A program made the translations under genes and the position numbers. From UBA9076 sp964418835 (GTDB lineage Bacteria; Bacillota_I; Bacilli_A; Erysipelotrichales; Erysipelotrichaceae): a DNA stretch of 7,047 nucleotides. The number at the start of each line of letters is the position of its first letter. Position 1 is the first letter of the stretch. This document shows, one piece after another, positions 6,108 through 7,047 of this stretch. The stretch covers positions 1-7,047 of the forward strand of contig CAYQNJ010000035.1 in the NCBI GenBank assembly GCA_964418835.1. The letters run 5' to 3'. The notes below the pieces were generated by a model. The model ran no database searches. It was not told where the DNA came from and saw only the letters and a list, made by a program, of their open reading frames with translations.

Positions 6108-6117
6108 ATTTAAATAA

Positions 6118-6145
6118 TTGACATATCGGTAATACGTGTTATGAT
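6118..6145 (+). promoter_or_regulatory. Strong promoter of the gntR-PTS operon
   Basis: A perfect TTGACA (6118-6123) is followed after 16 bases by TATGAT (6140-6145, 5 of 6). Transcription would start near 6152. The spacer and the -10 box are inside the left arm of a long inverted repeat (6129-6177), so a repressor bound there would block polymerase. The next gene is a GntR regulator, so autoregulation is the natural reading. Confidence 0.8.
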
Positions 6146-6177
6146 GTCTTATATAAAGACGTTATAACTCGTATTAC
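6129..6177. repeat. Long imperfect inverted repeat, probable operator of the GntR regulator
   Basis: Two 22-base arms (6129-6150 and 6156-6177) flank a 5-base centre (ATATA). The outer 8 bases are perfect (GTAATACG and CGTATTAC); overall 19 of 22 positions are complementary, two more are G-T pairs and one is a mismatch. Within the arms the 12-mer TAATACGTGTTA (6130-6141) recurs on the other strand as TAATACGAGTTA (complement of 6165-6176), centres 35 bp apart. Each copy is partly palindromic, as expected for a dimeric regulator. GTTATAAC (6161-6168) is a further perfect palindrome. As the predicted transcript starts inside the centre, the RNA would carry only the right arm, so this is more likely a DNA operator than an RNA hairpin. 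Confidence 0.7.
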
Positions 6178-6186
6178 TATTTGTTG

Positions 6187-6192
6187 TATAAT
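6187..6192 (+). promoter_or_regulatory. Possible second -10 box before gntR
   Basis: A perfect TATAAT lies 22 bases before the gntR ATG, but no -35 match occurs at the proper distance; that position is occupied by the right arm of the inverted repeat. It would make sense only as an activator-dependent or secondary promoter, or it is chance in AT-rich DNA. Confidence 0.25.
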
Positions 6193-6202
6193 ATTTATAA
6201 AA

Positions 6203-6208
6203 GAGGAG
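6203..6208 (+). promoter_or_regulatory. Ribosome binding site of gntR
   Basis: GAGGAG lies 6 bases before the ATG at 6215, a near-optimal site that fixes the start. Confidence 0.8.
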
Positions 6209-6214
6209 AATTTT

Positions 6215-6946
6215 ATGAATAGTTTATCTAATAATGTTTCAACACCTTTATACAAACAGTTATACGATGAAATACTTAGCAAGATTAATTCAGGTGAGTA
6301 TAAAATTGGAGATAAAATACCTTCTGAGTCTATGTTAAGTGAGATTTATGGGATTAGTAGAATCACTGTAAGAAATGGTATACAAAAACTGTGTGATGAT
6401 AAAATACTTGTCAAAAAACATGGAAAAGGTACTTTTGTGTCTATGCCTGTTTATATAGAGAGTATATCTTCTGAGGGGAGTTTTACTAAGTCTTGTATTC
6501 AAATGGGTAAAATACCTAGTACTAAAGTGGTAGAAAAAGGATTAAAGAAATCAGGGAAAGATATAGCTAAATCATTAGGTATTAAAGACAATGAAAATAT
6601 TATATTTATTAATAGATTAAGATTTATTGATGGTGTCGCAACTATATATGAAGAAGATTATTTCAATGAAGAATTTAGTTTTATGTTAAATGCGGATGCG
6701 GAAAATATTCCATTATTAGAAATTATTAGATCTTTTACTGGTAATACTGCAGTTTACTTTGACAACATCATTGATATTAAATATTCAAACAAACAAGAAT
6801 CAAATTATTTAAATTGTTCTATAGGTACACCACTACTAGTTATTAGTCAAACTGTTATAGGAGAAAATGATCAAATTATATATTTTAATACTCAAGTAAT
6901 TCGTAGTGATATTTATAAATATACATTTAGATCATTAAATAAATAG
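6215..6946 (+). CDS. GntR-family transcriptional regulator with a UTRA ligand-binding domain
   Basis: A DNA-binding regulator of the HutC/UTRA branch of GntR proteins, which act as dimers and usually respond to a phosphorylated sugar or small metabolite. In the 243 residues the winged helix-turn-helix spans about 10-75: PLYKQLYDEI at 11-20, IPSE at 35-38, SRITVR at 48-53 in the recognition helix and the wing GKGTFV at 70-75. The UTRA domain spans about 90-238, beginning with GSFTKSCIQMGKIPS and continuing through the NIIFINRLRFIDG strand region. The length is typical. The gene is followed after 11 bases by a mannose-family PTS EIIA gene in the same direction, so it most likely controls that PTS operon, and itself, through the inverted repeat in its promoter. 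The sugar cannot be read from the sequence. Base composition matches the neighbours. Confidence 0.93.
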   Translation: MNSLSNNVSTPLYKQLYDEILSKINSGEYKIGDKIPSESMLSEIYGISRITVRNGIQKLCDDKILVKKHGKGTFVSMPVYIESISSEGSFTKSCIQMGKIPSTKVVEKGLKKSGKDIAKSLGIKDNENIIFINRLRFIDGVATIYEEDYFNEEFSFMLNADAENIPLLEIIRSFTGNTAVYFDNIIDIKYSNKQESNYLNCSIGTPLLVISQTVIGENDQIIYFNTQVIRSDIYKYTFRSLNK

Positions 6947-6953
6947 AAGAGGT
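6947..6953 (+). promoter_or_regulatory. Ribosome binding site of the PTS EIIA gene
   Basis: AAGAGGT directly follows the gntR TAG and ends 4 bases before the ATG at 6958, supporting that start and an operon with gntR. Confidence 0.7.
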
Positions 6954-6957
6954 AAAG

Positions 6958-7047
6958 ATGAGAAAAATTATTATTGCTTCACATGGAGAATTATCTAAAG
7001 GAATGGTAGATGCACTAAGGTTGATTGTTGGTGATACTGAAGACAAA
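6958..7047 (+). CDS. PTS EIIA component, mannose family, cut by the right edge
   Basis: Only the first 30 codons are in the window. They begin MRKIIIASHGELSKGM and end at GDTEDK. The pattern of a hydrophobic strand followed by ASHG, then a short helix, is that of mannose-family EIIA domains (PF03610). These take phosphate from HPr on the histidine in that motif, here H9, and pass it to EIIB for sugar uptake. The full domain is about 130-140 residues, so most is missing, and whether EIIB is fused cannot be seen. EIIB, EIIC and EIID genes would be expected next. It lies 11 bases after gntR and probably shares its promoter. Confidence 0.85.
   Translation, partial: MRKIIIASHGELSKGMVDALRLIVGDTEDK

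Noticed and set aside
6129..6177. Inverted repeat as a transcription terminator, riboswitch or transposon end
   Set aside because: No T run follows, the predicted start site lies in its centre so the hairpin would not form in the main transcript, and no transposase or target duplication is nearby.
1950..6700. Frequent GCG codons followed by G in otherwise AT-rich genes
   Set aside because: It looks like a mild codon-context bias spread over all genes; by rough estimate it is only about twice the expectation, and GCAG and GCTG also occur, so it does not suggest site avoidance or transferred DNA.

Overview
The window is AT-rich (roughly 30% GC by eye) bacterial DNA with strong AAGGAG-type ribosome sites, ATGA gene overlaps, TTGACA/TATAAT-type promoters and the standard genetic code (TGA is a stop and TGG encodes Trp). 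Together with protein motifs typical of Firmicutes, this points to a low-GC Bacillota member; I cannot place it more finely. The sequence is a draft scaffold. It has two runs of exactly 100 N, and in both cases the same 55 bases occur immediately before and after the Ns. This looks like two overlapping contigs joined without merging, not real duplications.

Layout. (1) Positions 1-1196, minus strand: threonine synthase (thrC), cut by the left edge. (2) Positions 1197-1281: a short divergent promoter region with two face-to-face promoters whose -10 boxes overlap. (3) Positions 1282-4896, plus strand: a tightly packed hom-lysC-asd operon (homoserine dehydrogenase, aspartokinase, aspartate-semialdehyde dehydrogenase) joined by 4-bp ATGA overlaps. 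Gap 1 falls inside the start of hom and artificially breaks its frame; removing 155 bases restores a 381-residue protein. (4) Positions 4957-5612: a small, very acidic, membrane-anchored protein of unknown function, with gap 2 at its start, closed by a hairpin terminator. (5) Positions 5644-6081: an ElaA-type GNAT acetyltransferase, again closed by a terminator that overlaps its stop codon. (6) Positions 6118-6214: a strong promoter embedded in a long imperfect inverted repeat, followed by a GntR/UTRA regulator (6215-6946) and the first 30 codons of a mannose-family PTS EIIA gene (6958 to the right edge).

How the genes work together. Aspartokinase, Asd and Hom convert aspartate to homoserine, and ThrC makes threonine from O-phosphohomoserine. 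The kinase between them (thrB) is not in the window and would have to lie elsewhere, possibly to the left beyond thrC. The GntR-PTS pair at the right starts a separate sugar-uptake operon that is probably autoregulated through the inverted repeat. I see no CRISPR array, transposon, RNA gene or clearly new system. The points most worth a second look are the operator-like repeat before gntR, the shortened ACT-like tail of homoserine dehydrogenase, the overlapping divergent promoters, the unknown acidic membrane protein and the two assembly artefacts.
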